Assembly (NCBI RefSeq): GCF_041197575.1
Contig: NZ_JBDKXB010000017.1
Coordinates: forward strand, 9,066-73,065
Length of the DNA: 64,000 nt
Source: Thioalkalicoccus limnaeus
Lineage (GTDB): Bacteria; Pseudomonadota; Gammaproteobacteria; Chromatiales; Chromatiaceae
Direction: 5' to 3'
Below the pieces are notes generated by a model. The model ran no database searches and was not told the DNA's origin. It saw only the letters and a program-made list of their open reading frames with translations. This document shows, piece after piece, positions 27,361 to 34,869 of this stretch. The translations under genes were made by a program, and so were the position numbers. Numbering within the stretch: position 1 is the first letter of the stretch; the number at the start of each line of letters is the position of its first letter.

Positions 27361-28617
27361 CTACTTCGCGGTGGTCTGCTCCAGGTCCTCGAGGCCGAAT
27401 GGTTCAATTGGTTTGAAAATGCCGGTTTTGGTCATGGACCGGCGGATGTTGAAGGCATTAAGCGCGGCCACTGGATCCACGCGATCCAACGCACGGAAAT
27501 CAATTCGCGTCCACTCGCTCCTCTCGACAATTACGCTGTATAAATAGTGGTCCTCTGCAGCGCCTGTTGCGGAGTTAACGCCCCGAGTATAAGCGGAAAC
27601 CAGTGCGCGCCGCACCGCAGGCAACCGCGCAAAGACTTCACCAAGCACACGAAACGCGATGCCATGCACGTACTGCATATAGAGCTGGCGACGCTTGGTG
27701 TCACTGAGCTTCTTGCTGATTACACGCAGCTGCTTTGCGGCTATCGTGTAATGCGTGGTCGGCATCTCATCCTCTGTCGGCAGGCCGATGTCGATCGCGA
27801 TCGTGTGGTAGTTCTCTCCCAGATCGAAGTCGATCTCCGTGTCCTTCGGCCAAGAAATGCGCTCGAGATAGTCCGAGAGAACCCTCTGCATGGCATCGAC
27901 GGATTCGAGAACGTGAACCGTCTCGATTTCCTTTCGGAGTGCTTCCTGCCGTTCGAAGCGGCGGCGCTCATCGTTCCATACTTGAACCGCATGTAAGTAA
28001 TCGTTGCTCCGCTTCCGGTTCTCCTCTGCCAAAGCTTGGCGCGCAGAAGGCCATATCTTCTGCCAGAAGCTGGGTTTGAGGTCAGGCAGGTGTTCCGGCT
28101 CGGGAACATTCAGTGCCCGGGGTTGAAACACCGGAGCATCGGTTGGCACAGGGGTTTGCTCATGAACTCTGCCCAGAGCCTCGAGCTCCCTGTTGATGCG
28201 CTCACAAAGGCCTTTGACCTCAGATCTCAGAAAGTCCCCAAAATGCGTGCGAATTAGCGTCACTTCGTCTGGCAGAAGGGGAGTGCCATCGAGGTATTGA
28301 AGATTCACTTCACCCGAATCGCGCACCTGGACATTGATCCGCAGGTTCCCTTCGTTCAGCATCTGAAAGATGCTGTTCTGTGTATCTTTGCCCGCCCCGC
28401 CGGGTTTGTCCTTGCTGGGCACCGAGCGCCCAGGCGTGTTCAGTCGTTGACGATAGGACAATCCGGTCCCGGGTAACCCGAAGTGACCGTACACGCCACG
28501 ACGTCCGACGGAAGCACTGGCTCCGCGTGGACCAACTGAGAACCCTACACCACCCTTGCTCAGATTCAGGCGCATGCCTGGGGCTATGCGAATTCGTCTC
28601 TGAAACCTCAAAGCCAT
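27361..28617 (-). CDS. DUF4236 domain-containing protein
   Basis: The 418-residue protein starts (ATG 28617) with MALRFQRRIRIAPGMRLNLS then KGGVGFSVGPRGASASVG, the diagnostic DUF4236 domain of about 55 residues, which is basic and glycine-rich. The rest is soluble and charged, with a helical middle (NRELEALGRVHEQ) and a C-terminal part rich in R and A that may be a separate domain. No membrane helix is seen. The function of DUF4236 is unknown. Its ATG lies four bases after the stop of the upstream K+ channel gene, so the two are probably co-transcribed. Its base composition is less GC-rich than the core genes, in line with an acquired region. Confidence 0.85.
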   Translation of the reverse strand: MALRFQRRIRIAPGMRLNLSKGGVGFSVGPRGASASVGRRGVYGHFGLPGTGLSYRQRLNTPGRSVPSKDKPGGAGKDTQNSIFQMLNEGNLRINVQVRDSGEVNLQYLDGTPLLPDEVTLIRTHFGDFLRSEVKGLCERINRELEALGRVHEQTPVPTDAPVFQPRALNVPEPEHLPDLKPSFWQKIWPSARQALAEENRKRSNDYLHAVQVWNDERRRFERQEALRKEIETVHVLESVDAMQRVLSDYLERISWPKDTEIDFDLGENYHTIAIDIGLPTEDEMPTTHYTIAAKQLRVISKKLSDTKRRQLYMQYVHGIAFRVLGEVFARLPAVRRALVSAYTRGVNSATGAAEDHYLYSVIVERSEWTRIDFRALDRVDPVAALNAFNIRRSMTKTGIFKPIEPFGLEDLEQTTAK

Positions 28618-28621
28618 CGTT

Positions 28622-29404
28622 CTAATCCCCTGCTGTGTTTGGCGTCTCTGTTTCACGGGTACAGTCCGCTTGCCGTCGCAGAGCATCACTGAAGGCCGCA
28701 GCCAGAATGCCGGTGGGCATGGCAATCAAGCCAATGCCGGCCAACGCCGTCACACTCGCAAAAAGTTTTCCGAGCGGGGTAATGGGTGTGACGTCGCCAT
28801 AGCCAACGGTCGTCAGTGTGGCGACGCTCCACCAAAGCGCTCGGGGTATGCTGCCAAATGCCTCGGGTTGATGCCTGGCCTCAAATAGGTAGAGGCATGC
28901 ACTTGAGAAGATCAGGAGGAAGCCGGCTGCTGCGGCACTCAAAGCAAGTTCGAAACGACGTGCGTGAACTGCGTCTGCCAGAAACACCCAAGCACTCGAA
29001 AGTGCGCCCAACCGAAGTAGACGCACCAATCGCAGAAATCTCAGCAGCCGAATCAAGAAGGCGTTCTGAGCACCTCCCGTTACGTAGAACGGGACGATTG
29101 CCAGCAGATCCACCAGTGCCCACCAGGTAAACATGTACCGGACACGGCCACTGAGTCCCCTGAAGCGAGGGTCTTCCCCAGCAGCGTAGACACGGACGCC
29201 ATATTCGAGGGTAAACAGGAGGGCGATCAGGATCTGTGCGCCCATGAAAAACTGCGGGGCGGAGTCTCGGATCGCCGCCTCGGTTTCCAGAATCGCAATC
29301 AACGAACTCAGGACGATCAAGATCATGACCGCCGAATTCGTCCTCGAAATCCCTGGTCGACCCCAGGCGGATGGCTCAAGGTGTCGGTACAGCAGTCCCC
29401 TCAC
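28622..29404 (-). CDS. Voltage-gated potassium channel (Kv-type ion transporter)
   Basis: The 260-residue protein has six predicted membrane segments. The S4-like helix carries regularly spaced arginines (LIRLLRFLRLVRLLRLG), and the pore loop has the K+ selectivity filter TVGYGD in WWSVATLTTVGYGDVTPITP. This is the architecture of bacterial Kv/KvAP-type channels, which set membrane potential or osmotic state. There is no C-terminal RCK domain; the protein ends shortly after S6. Co-transcription with the DUF4236 gene (four-base gap) is likely. Confidence 0.93.
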   Translation of the reverse strand: MRGLLYRHLEPSAWGRPGISRTNSAVMILIVLSSLIAILETEAAIRDSAPQFFMGAQILIALLFTLEYGVRVYAAGEDPRFRGLSGRVRYMFTWWALVDLLAIVPFYVTGGAQNAFLIRLLRFLRLVRLLRLGALSSAWVFLADAVHARRFELALSAAAAGFLLIFSSACLYLFEARHQPEAFGSIPRALWWSVATLTTVGYGDVTPITPLGKLFASVTALAGIGLIAMPTGILAAAFSDALRRQADCTRETETPNTAGD

Positions 29405-29427
29405 TGCGCGCTCCCCTCACTGCGCGC
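29396..29427. repeat. Two perfect tandem copies of a 16-bp unit
   Basis: The unit TCCCCTCACTGCGCGC occurs at 29396-29411 and 29412-29427, followed by a partial third copy (TCCCCT). It overlaps the first codons of the channel gene region and its upstream side. Probably a simple slippage product. Confidence 0.7.
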
Positions 29428-29676
29428 TCCCCTATTGCGAAGTCCACCTCCGCCACACCAACGCTCGTATCAGCAATCGCATCAGTAGCCGCCTGTGCAC
29501 TGGCGCGAGCGGGATACCCGAGACGACAGCAATCCTCAAGGAGGTTTTGTTCTTCTGGCGCTAGCGCGCCCCTTCCATATGGAACCGCAAGTTCGGCGAC
29601 GCGTTCCTAAACCGTGGTTTTCTCCGCTCCCCAGCAGTGGAAGAACCGAAACCGTCCCTATCCAGCCACCGTAAAC
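29428..29676. other. Non-coding region upstream of K+ channel gene
   Basis: No gene seen. The channel gene promoter should be here (minus strand), but no clear -35/-10 pair stood out. Confidence 0.4.
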
Positions 29677-29824
29677 CACATCATTACCTACATCTCGGCT
29701 GCCCTTCGTCGCCGGGCGGCGCAAGTGTCTGATCGGCCGCACTGGGCAACTATACAGGTCGTGGGTAGGCGACGCCGTATCCCCCTGATCTGGCAAAACT
29801 GCCAGACTTGTGGGTAATGGTATG
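29677..29824. mobile_element. MITE-like element, copy 1 (148 bp)
   Basis: The ends are imperfect inverted repeats: the left end begins CACATCATTACCTACAT and the right end, read on the other strand, begins CATACCATTACCCACAA (16 of 22 positions match). Inside, the blocks around 29715-29736 (CCGGGCGGCGCAAGT..CTGATC) and 29790-29815 match a second element at 61992-62140 of nearly the same length (149 bp). There is no open reading frame inside. No clean target duplication flanks this copy. The terminal CAT and the duplication at the other copy are compatible with mobilisation by an IS4-type transposase, but this is inference. Confidence 0.65.
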
Positions 29825-30444
29825 GTCTGTAGTCGACCCGCTTTCTCATAGCGGGTTGTCGCGAGAGTTAGGGCCGCAAGACGCTTCCGGCCATTTTGAA
29901 CGGTGCGTGTCACGTTTTTACGGTAGGCGGCCTCGATGCAATAGCAGTAGCATGCCGACTGAGATGGTGTCGGAAGCGTCGATACGGCATCGAAAAGCTC
30001 GAGGCTCGTCGATTGCGCCATAGCGACAAGGGAGTTGGTCACGTCGAACTCGACCGGACGCCTATCGTGTTGATGGCAAATAACGCCCTGCGGCGGGTCG
30101 GGCCTTTGGGCAGCCGTCGTCGGCACCGAACTTGCCGCAAAGCTTCCGCCGTTGTTTGGCGTGTCGTTTATATGCACTCCTGCCACCCTTCCCCAAGGTT
30201 CCTGATGCCGCGGGCATCCTAGACCGATCATCGTCACACCGGCAAGCCTGATCGTGTGCAGATTCCGCCAAAATGCCGCATCAAGGCGACGATCGCGATG
30301 CCCGCCTGTCCGGGATCGTTACGAGCCTTTCGGACGACCAGCGTCTAGGATGTCGTAATGGAGTATAGGGCAGGAGAGCACGAACACAGCTTGAGGGCGT
30401 TCACGATTCCTTGGGAAGAAGGGTGTCAGGGGTGTCAGAAGGAG
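29825..30444. other. Long stretch without a recognisable gene
   Basis: About 620 bp. A minus-strand frame (29536-30237) crosses the MITE-like element and has no recognisable domain, so I do not call it. Short GGTGTCAGG-type words near 30420-30440 resemble the adjacent RAYT element end. Confidence 0.45.
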
Positions 30445-30730
30445 GGTGTAAGGTCTTGTCTTTTGCCCGTTTCGGGTTACGCTTGATCCATGGCTAGCCC
30501 CCTCCGACTCGAAGTTCCCGGCGCTTTGTCCCACATCACCTCGCGCGGAGATGCGCGCGAGGACATCGATTACATCAAATCTGTACCCCGATCGAGGCGA
30601 GGCCATTACAGCCGCCTACGTTAGCGGCGGGTACACGATCAAAGCCATCGGGGACGATTTGGCCTTCATTACGCACGGATCAGCCGCGTCGTCCACGCCG
30701 CCGAAGAGGCAAAACGCAAGACCTGACACC
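30445..30730 (+). pseudogene. RAYT (REP-associated tyrosine transposase) deletion derivative, copy A
   Basis: An ATG at 30490 begins MASPLRLEVPGALSHITSRG then DAREDIDYI, the N-terminus of a RAYT/Y1 transposase. About 30 residues on, the frame joins directly to the C-terminal DNA-binding end (AAYVSGGYTIKAIGDDL), so the catalytic HUH/tyrosine core is missing. One base is lost after DDL; in the shifted frame the true end GLHYARISRVVHAAEEAKRK is readable and stops at 30723-30725. The element ends are inverted: 30445-30466 and 30709-30730 match at 19 of 22 positions (GGTGTAAGGTCTTG against GGTGTCAGGTCTTG). Confidence 0.75.
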
Positions 30731-30831
30731 ATGCGCGTCCGGACCCGACTCGACCGAGCCGAATCGGCTGGCTGCCCGGCGCACCGGGACGGCTTGTCTC
30801 GGGGACCGTGTATCGGTCTCCGAATCGATAC

Positions 30832-31179
30832 TCACGCGGCGCGTAACAGCAGCTCGACCTTGACCGTGTCATACGGGAATTCGATGCACCCCTCACCGGC
30901 CGTATCGAGAATGCCGGCCCGCAGCAGCGCCTCGAGATCGCCGCGCACCGCGGCCTCGTCTCGGCCCTTCCGCGCCGCTACCTCGCCGATCGAGATCGGC
31001 CCGGCCCCGCCGATGGCCTTGTGCAAGGCCCAACGTTCCGCGGTCAGCACCTCCCACAACAGCTCCGGTGTGGCGAAACTGATCCGTGGTGCGCTCTCGG
31101 CTGCGCCAGATGCCATGGTGCTCGCAACGTCGGATAGGCTGTCGGCCAAAGAGCGGACGTCAAGGATGACAGTGGTCAT
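30832..31179 (-). CDS. HVO_A0114-like putative DNA-binding protein (antitoxin-type regulator)
   Basis: The 115-residue protein starts at ATG 31179, with a good GGAGAGG ribosome-binding site. It contains RISFATPELLWEVLTAERWA and a winged-helix-like core (GPISIGEVAARKGRDEAAVR, GDLEALLRAGILD) ending in an FPYDTVKVELLLRA tail. This pattern matches the HVO_A0114 family of small regulators that often partner a toxin gene. No recognisable toxin gene lies directly upstream here, so it may be an orphan or its partner may have decayed. The DNA target is unknown. Confidence 0.8.
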   Translation of the reverse strand: MTTVILDVRSLADSLSDVASTMASGAAESAPRISFATPELLWEVLTAERWALHKAIGGAGPISIGEVAARKGRDEAAVRGDLEALLRAGILDTAGEGCIEFPYDTVKVELLLRAA

Positions 31180-31546
31180 GGTTCCACCTCTCCTCTCCTG
31201 GGCGCGCTGCAGGGGGCGCAGGGTGAGGTCTCCCATTATTGCATTTCGGTCCGCATGATGCGGGCCACTCCCGCCAACTGCATGCGGAAGTAAAGTCGGC
31301 GTACGAGGGCCTTGCTCATAACTCCGCTCGGTGATTGCCTGCCGAGCGGCTGATATAAAGCTCGGAATTGGCATCAAATTATCGCCGATCTTCCATCACA
31401 AAAATGGGCCTTGGCCGGAACCATGAACAAGGCCGCGTACGAGCACAGCGCTACGCCGAACGTGGCGGGCATCCGATCTCCTGCCCTCGTCGCGCAGGAC
31501 GTTGCGGCAGCTCCAGAGCTTCTGGGTCGGGGGGGGTGCTCAGCGG
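31180..31546. other. Intergenic stretch without a recognisable gene
   Basis: About 370 bp between the HVO_A0114-like gene and the PIN gene. A 27-codon minus-strand frame at about 31230-31320 (MSKALVRRLYFRMQLAGVAR...) is the only protein-like piece. It is too short to call and could be the end of a lost partner gene. Confidence 0.4.
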
Positions 31547-31975
31547 TCAGGCGAGGATCTGCTCGGCCAGCGACCGCGGCGAGTGGATGGCGACACCGCC
31601 GAACACCCGTCCATAGCCGGCGCCGAAGTGCGTGCGGTCGCCAGTGACGAGCGCGTCGCAGCCCAGGCGTATCGCCGCCGCCAGCACTGGACGGTCCTTC
31701 TCCGGCAACCAGGCCAGCTCGTCGCCCCGACCCAGGTTGGCCGCACTCGCAGCGGGCGAGGTTACCGCCGCCACGGTGACGTGCGACAACAGTGCATCGA
31801 GGACGTCCAGCGCCTGCGGCCCCTTGGCGACAAGGTTGCGCCGCGCCTCGGCTACAACGTACGCATCGGCTACGGCTTCATGCCCTCGTTCCACCAGCCG
31901 GCCTAGCAGCGCACGCACGGCACCATCGGATTTGGCCGCGGAGAACAAGATGTTGGCGTCCAGAAATACCCGCAT
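31547..31975 (-). CDS. PIN-domain ribonuclease toxin (VapC-like)
   Basis: The 142-residue protein is a PIN domain. The N-terminal MRVFLDANILFSA supplies the first catalytic aspartate, EARRNL the conserved glutamate region, and the segment DALVTGDRTHFG the later acidic residues of the four-acid active site. PIN toxins cut RNA, often tRNA or ribosomal RNA. It lies 13 bp after an AbrB-type antitoxin gene, the usual antitoxin-first order, so the two form one toxin-antitoxin operon. Confidence 0.9.
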   Translation of the reverse strand: MRVFLDANILFSAAKSDGAVRALLGRLVERGHEAVADAYVVAEARRNLVAKGPQALDVLDALLSHVTVAAVTSPAASAANLGRGDELAWLPEKDRPVLAAAIRLGCDALVTGDRTHFGAGYGRVFGGVAIHSPRSLAEQILA

Positions 31976-31988
31976 CGCCGCGGGTGCG

Positions 31989-32261
31989 TCAGCGCTTGTG
32001 CGCAGCCGGTCGCCCGGGCGCCGGCGGCGATAGCCGCGATGGCGCCAACACGGCCGCCAGCTCGGCCTCGGCCTCGTCGAACTCGTTCTCGCGCTCAGGC
32101 GAGTACATTTCGATCGGCAGCATGACGGCTGGCCGCAGTAGCAGACCGTCGGGCGTGGTTTCGGCGATCAAGTGGTCATCGGCCTTCAGGCCGAGCACCC
32201 GACGCAGCTTGGCCGGCAGCGTAACGACGCCCCGGCTATTGATCGTGAGAGTGACTTTCAT
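31989..32261 (-). CDS. AbrB/MazE-family antitoxin
   Basis: From the ATG at 32261 the product has 90 residues. The N-terminal half is a SpoVT/AbrB swapped-hairpin DNA-binding domain (MKVTLTINSRGVVTLPAKLR, RVLGLKADDHLIAE), and the C-terminal half is a disordered Ala/Pro-rich tail that would wrap the PIN toxin. It precedes the PIN gene by 13 bp and should bind its own promoter. The upstream side abuts the second RAYT remnant, so the operon promoter is squeezed into about 100 bp. Confidence 0.88.
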   Translation of the reverse strand: MKVTLTINSRGVVTLPAKLRRVLGLKADDHLIAETTPDGLLLRPAVMLPIEMYSPERENEFDEAEAELAAVLAPSRLSPPAPGRPAAHKR

Positions 32262-32361
32262 GGGAGGCAGGATAGCAGAAATGCAGCAGATCCGTGATCC
32301 GGGCTGCGCGCCGGCCCGAAGGCGGGGTCCCGTATCGTTGCATTTCGCTGTGCGTGATGCG

Positions 32362-32574
32362 GCCGGCGCTCTGTACCACATCACCTCGCGCGGAGATGCG
32401 CGCGAGGACATCGATTACATCAGCCTGTACCGCGATCGAGACCAGGCCATTGCCGCCGCCTACGCCAGCGGCGGGTACGCGCTCAAAGCCATCGGGAACG
32501 ATTTGGCCTGCATTACGCACGGATCAGTCGCGTCGTTCGCGCCGCCGAAGAGGCAAAACGCAAGACCTGACACC
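32362..32574 (+). pseudogene. RAYT deletion derivative, copy B
   Basis: The fragment reads AGALYHITSRGDAREDIDYI at its 5' side and then joins at the same place as copy A to AAYASGGYALKAIGNDL. The same single-base loss follows, with GLHYARISRVVRAAEEAKRK readable in the shifted frame, and the same end (GCAAAACGCAAGACCTGACACC at 32553-32574). The N-terminal first codons and the left inverted repeat are not recognisable, so this copy is 5'-truncated. The shared internal deletion and shared frameshift show that the two copies descend from one defective ancestor. Confidence 0.75.
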
Positions 32575-32781
32575 ATTCGTGGGGTACGCGCCAACGGCCC
32601 CAGTTGTGGCGAGGCGCCACCTCGGGTACTGTGCTGACGCTGCACCGAGCCGCGTCAGCCCGGTGCCCCGTCGCTGTTCCGAACCAGCACGGATCATCAC
32701 GCCGCCACCGAGTCTGCGCGCTGTCGATAGGCGACACGGAGGGCGGCGCTCACCTCTTCCGACTTTGACTCAGAGAAATCG

Positions 32782-32964
32782 ATGGACGGGACCATACTCG
32801 CCAAGCTTGTCTTCGCCTTCGTCGGCACCCTGGCCGTCATGGGGGCATCCTGGGGCCTGCAACGCTCGAACTTCTTCCGACAGGCCAAGGCCCGAATGCG
32901 GATCGCGAGTCTTGCCGCGACGACCTTTGCCGTCTTGTTCGTGATGCAGCTCATCTGGCCCTAG
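32782..32964 (+). CDS. Small membrane protein of unknown function
   Basis: A 60-residue frame (MDGTILAKLVFAFVGTLAVM...) with two predicted hydrophobic segments separated by a short basic loop (FFRQAKARMRIAS), ending FVMQLIWP. The upstream GAGAAATCG is only a weak ribosome-binding site. I do not recognise a family. Hydropathy and codon use make it plausible, but it could be chance. Confidence 0.45.
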   Translation: MDGTILAKLVFAFVGTLAVMGASWGLQRSNFFRQAKARMRIASLAATTFAVLFVMQLIWP

Positions 32965-33115
32965 CCGCCTCTCCGGCGCGGCTGCGCCGCCAAGGTCTGG
33001 CGTTGCCGCTGGCAGACGAAGAAGCGCCGGATGACCGCCGCCGAGAGGGAGGTGGCGCTCGTGCTCATGGCTCCAACGATACTTGATAAAAGCAGTAGGG
33101 ATTACTACATTCGAA

Positions 33116-33133
33116 AATAAGCAAATGCTTATT
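33116..33133. promoter_or_regulatory. 18-bp perfect palindrome, probable operator
   Basis: AATAAGCA and TGCTTATT flank two As (33124-33125). It lies about 40 bp upstream of the start of the ABM-like gene, in an AT-rich promoter region, with GAGGAGGTG as ribosome-binding site between. It resembles a dimeric regulator site but does not match the classic Fur box closely. Confidence 0.55.
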
Positions 33134-33173
33134 AACGATGTCGAGTCAATGAGCCAAACTGAGGAGGTGTCCC

Positions 33174-33626
33174 ATGGCTGCCAACCTGGTCAACAATTTC
33201 CCCCATGATGGCGTGGTCACCATCAACCGGGTGATACTCAAACCTGAGTACACGGTGGACGATCTGGAGGAGCGTGTCGCCATGCTGTGCGAAAACGTCA
33301 AGACCTACCACTCGACCACCGGCTTCGTTGGCGGCTTCGTCGCCCTGAACTCGGGTGCGGTCTCCAACGAAGGTTCCACCATCGGACAGGCGGTGGTGAG
33401 CCCGCTGAAGGGGAAAGAGGCGTTGATCATCACCTTCTGGAAGTCCTTTGCCGAGCATGAGGAGTCACACAAATCCGAGACGTTTCAGCCACTTTTCAAG
33501 GAAGTGCTGGACCTGTGCGAAAACGGCAATGAAGAAATAGCCTACGAGATGCTTTGGTCCGGGGCCGCCTATGATGCCGAACAGGCCAAGGCCGCCCAAG
33601 AGGCCAAGGCCAAGTACGCGGCATGA
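33174..33626 (+). CDS. Putative dimeric alpha/beta-barrel (ABM-like) protein
   Basis: The 150-residue protein has a strong ribosome-binding site (GAGGAGGTGTCCC ATG). The region EALIITFWKSFAEHEESHKS then ETFQPLFKEVLD resembles the antibiotic-biosynthesis-monooxygenase (ABM) fold signature W.S...EAH..S..F, seen in heme-degrading IsdG/HmuQ-type enzymes and many other small barrel proteins. The C-terminus is an Ala/Lys-rich helix (AEQAKAAQEAKAKYAA). No catalytic residue set can be assigned, so the substrate is unknown. It sits behind a perfect palindrome and about 450 bp before another metal-type palindrome. Confidence 0.65.
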   Translation: MAANLVNNFPHDGVVTINRVILKPEYTVDDLEERVAMLCENVKTYHSTTGFVGGFVALNSGAVSNEGSTIGQAVVSPLKGKEALIITFWKSFAEHEESHKSETFQPLFKEVLDLCENGNEEIAYEMLWSGAAYDAEQAKAAQEAKAKYAA

Positions 33627-33634
33627 TCCGCCGT

Positions 33635-33660
33635 GCCGGATGGGCAGAGGCCCATCCGGC
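33635..33660 (+). terminator. Terminator-like hairpin after ABM-like gene
   Basis: GCCGGATGGGC and GCCCATCCGGC (11-bp perfect arms) flank the loop AGAG, nine bases after the stop codon. No T-run follows, so it may be a rho-independent terminator lacking the U-tract or an mRNA 3' stabiliser. Confidence 0.55.
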
Positions 33661-34072
33661 CCCTGACACGAGCGTGACTTGCGCCTCACCTCGCAAATAT
33701 TTCGCCCAGGCTCGGCATCGGGCATGGTCCCTCGCGGCTTTCGCCGGGTCTGATCGCCGACCAACACCCGTTCACCTACGCCCTATCGAATCCGCGGGCG
33801 CTGTGTAATCCCTCCGCTTTCCTTCGGACTGGGTGTCCGGTTTCGCTGGAATACGCAGCGTTCGCATTCCCGATCAGGACGCCTGGCATCTGATTTTGCT
33901 GGCCGTCCTCAGTCACGGCCGTTGGCGCGGCCAATCGATCGGCATGCACAGGCTTCGCCGCCAGTGGGGGTCGCGGACCCCAAAGCGGTGCTGGGTTTTT
34001 GCTTTCATCATCAGCCCGACAGCGATCTGATCGGAGCGGAAGTCCACAAAGTAGTCGCGCATGGTAATCGAA
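33661..34072. other. Non-coding stretch
   Basis: About 410 bp in which no frame has a recognisable domain. The open frames on both strands here lack protein-like composition, and the minus-strand frame extending to 34441 also crosses the TonB receptor remnant. Confidence 0.4.
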
Positions 34073-34089
34073 ATCGTTATCATAACGAT
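34073..34089. promoter_or_regulatory. 17-bp palindrome, Fur/Zur-like box
   Basis: ATCGTTAT and ATAACGAT flank a single C. The core TTATCATAA fits the inverted-repeat plan of Fur-family regulators, and GTTAT..ATAAC also recalls Zur sites. It precedes the remnant of a TonB receptor gene and the ExbB-ExbD-ExbD-TonB operon, which makes metal control plausible. Confidence 0.6.
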
Positions 34090-34213
34090 ATGTGCAATCG
34101 AATATCAGATGCCAGAGCGAGCCGAATGATAGCCCTCGATGGGAGTCGGGGGAGTGCAGCGCATCCGGTCCGCCGCGGGCCGGGCGGTTGGGCCTGGAGA
34201 GTTTTTCCGGTAG

Positions 34214-34687
34214 TCGTTCTGGCTGCTGGTACCGGTCGGGGAGTCGGAGGCGGCGTATATCACGTTTCGCAACATCGGCGAGGCACGGATTCGCGGTTTG
34301 GAGATGGCCCTCGATGCCCGGGTCAGTCGGGATCTGCGCTTGGGCGCGTCGGCGACCTGGCTCGATACCGAGAACCGCGAGACCGGCGGGCGCTTGACCA
34401 GTGCCCCGGACATCACGGCCAGCCTGCGCGCCACTTGGCAACTAATCCCGGCCTGGTCGGTCACCGGCGCCCTGGTGCATGTCGGGAAGCGTTACGAAGA
34501 TGTCGCGAATATCGCGTCCGCCGATCCCTATACCCTGATCAACCTGGGGACCAGCTATGCGCATCCTAGCTGGCCCGGCGTGCAGGTCTATGCCGGGATC
34601 GACAACCTGTTCGCCGCGAAGAACGACACATCCCTGTATGCCGATCCCGGTCGGTTCTTTCGCGCCGGTGCGCGCTGGTTCTTTTGA
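34214..34687 (+). pseudogene. TonB-dependent receptor, C-terminal remnant
   Basis: In the frame ending at 34687 the translation reads ...GESEAAYITFRNIGEARIRG and goes on to a typical barrel end (PDITASLRATWQLIPAWSVT, VQVYAGIDNLFAAKND, ending RAGARWFF). These are the last five or six strands of a TonB-dependent receptor of the catecholate/heme type. Signal peptide, plug domain and most of the barrel are missing; a TAG stop lies just upstream (34211). A receptor gene therefore lost about 500 residues between its promoter palindrome and this tail. Confidence 0.82.
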
Positions 34688-34869
34688 TATGGCCTAAGCA
34701 AGGGCGTAGCGGGTGCCGGGTCCGGCGAGTAACCTATGCGCACGTGGGGGTGATTGGTAATACGCGACGACCCCGGCAGGATCTTTCGAGGGTCAGTCTG
34801 GGTGTCTCGCACGGGCGGCCTGGCTGGCCGAGCCACTGAATCCGAATCCAAGTACCGAGACCGAGCAAG

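Noticed and set aside
26857..27543. Long plus-strand frame over the LexA/IS66 remnants
   Set aside because: It is antisense to recognisable minus-strand fragments and has a skewed, non-protein composition.
29536..30237. 233-residue minus-strand reading frame
   Set aside because: It crosses the MITE-like element, has no recognisable domain and no ribosome-binding site.
33776..34441. 221-residue minus-strand frame
   Set aside because: It overlaps the Fur-like palindrome and the receptor remnant on the other strand and has no domain.
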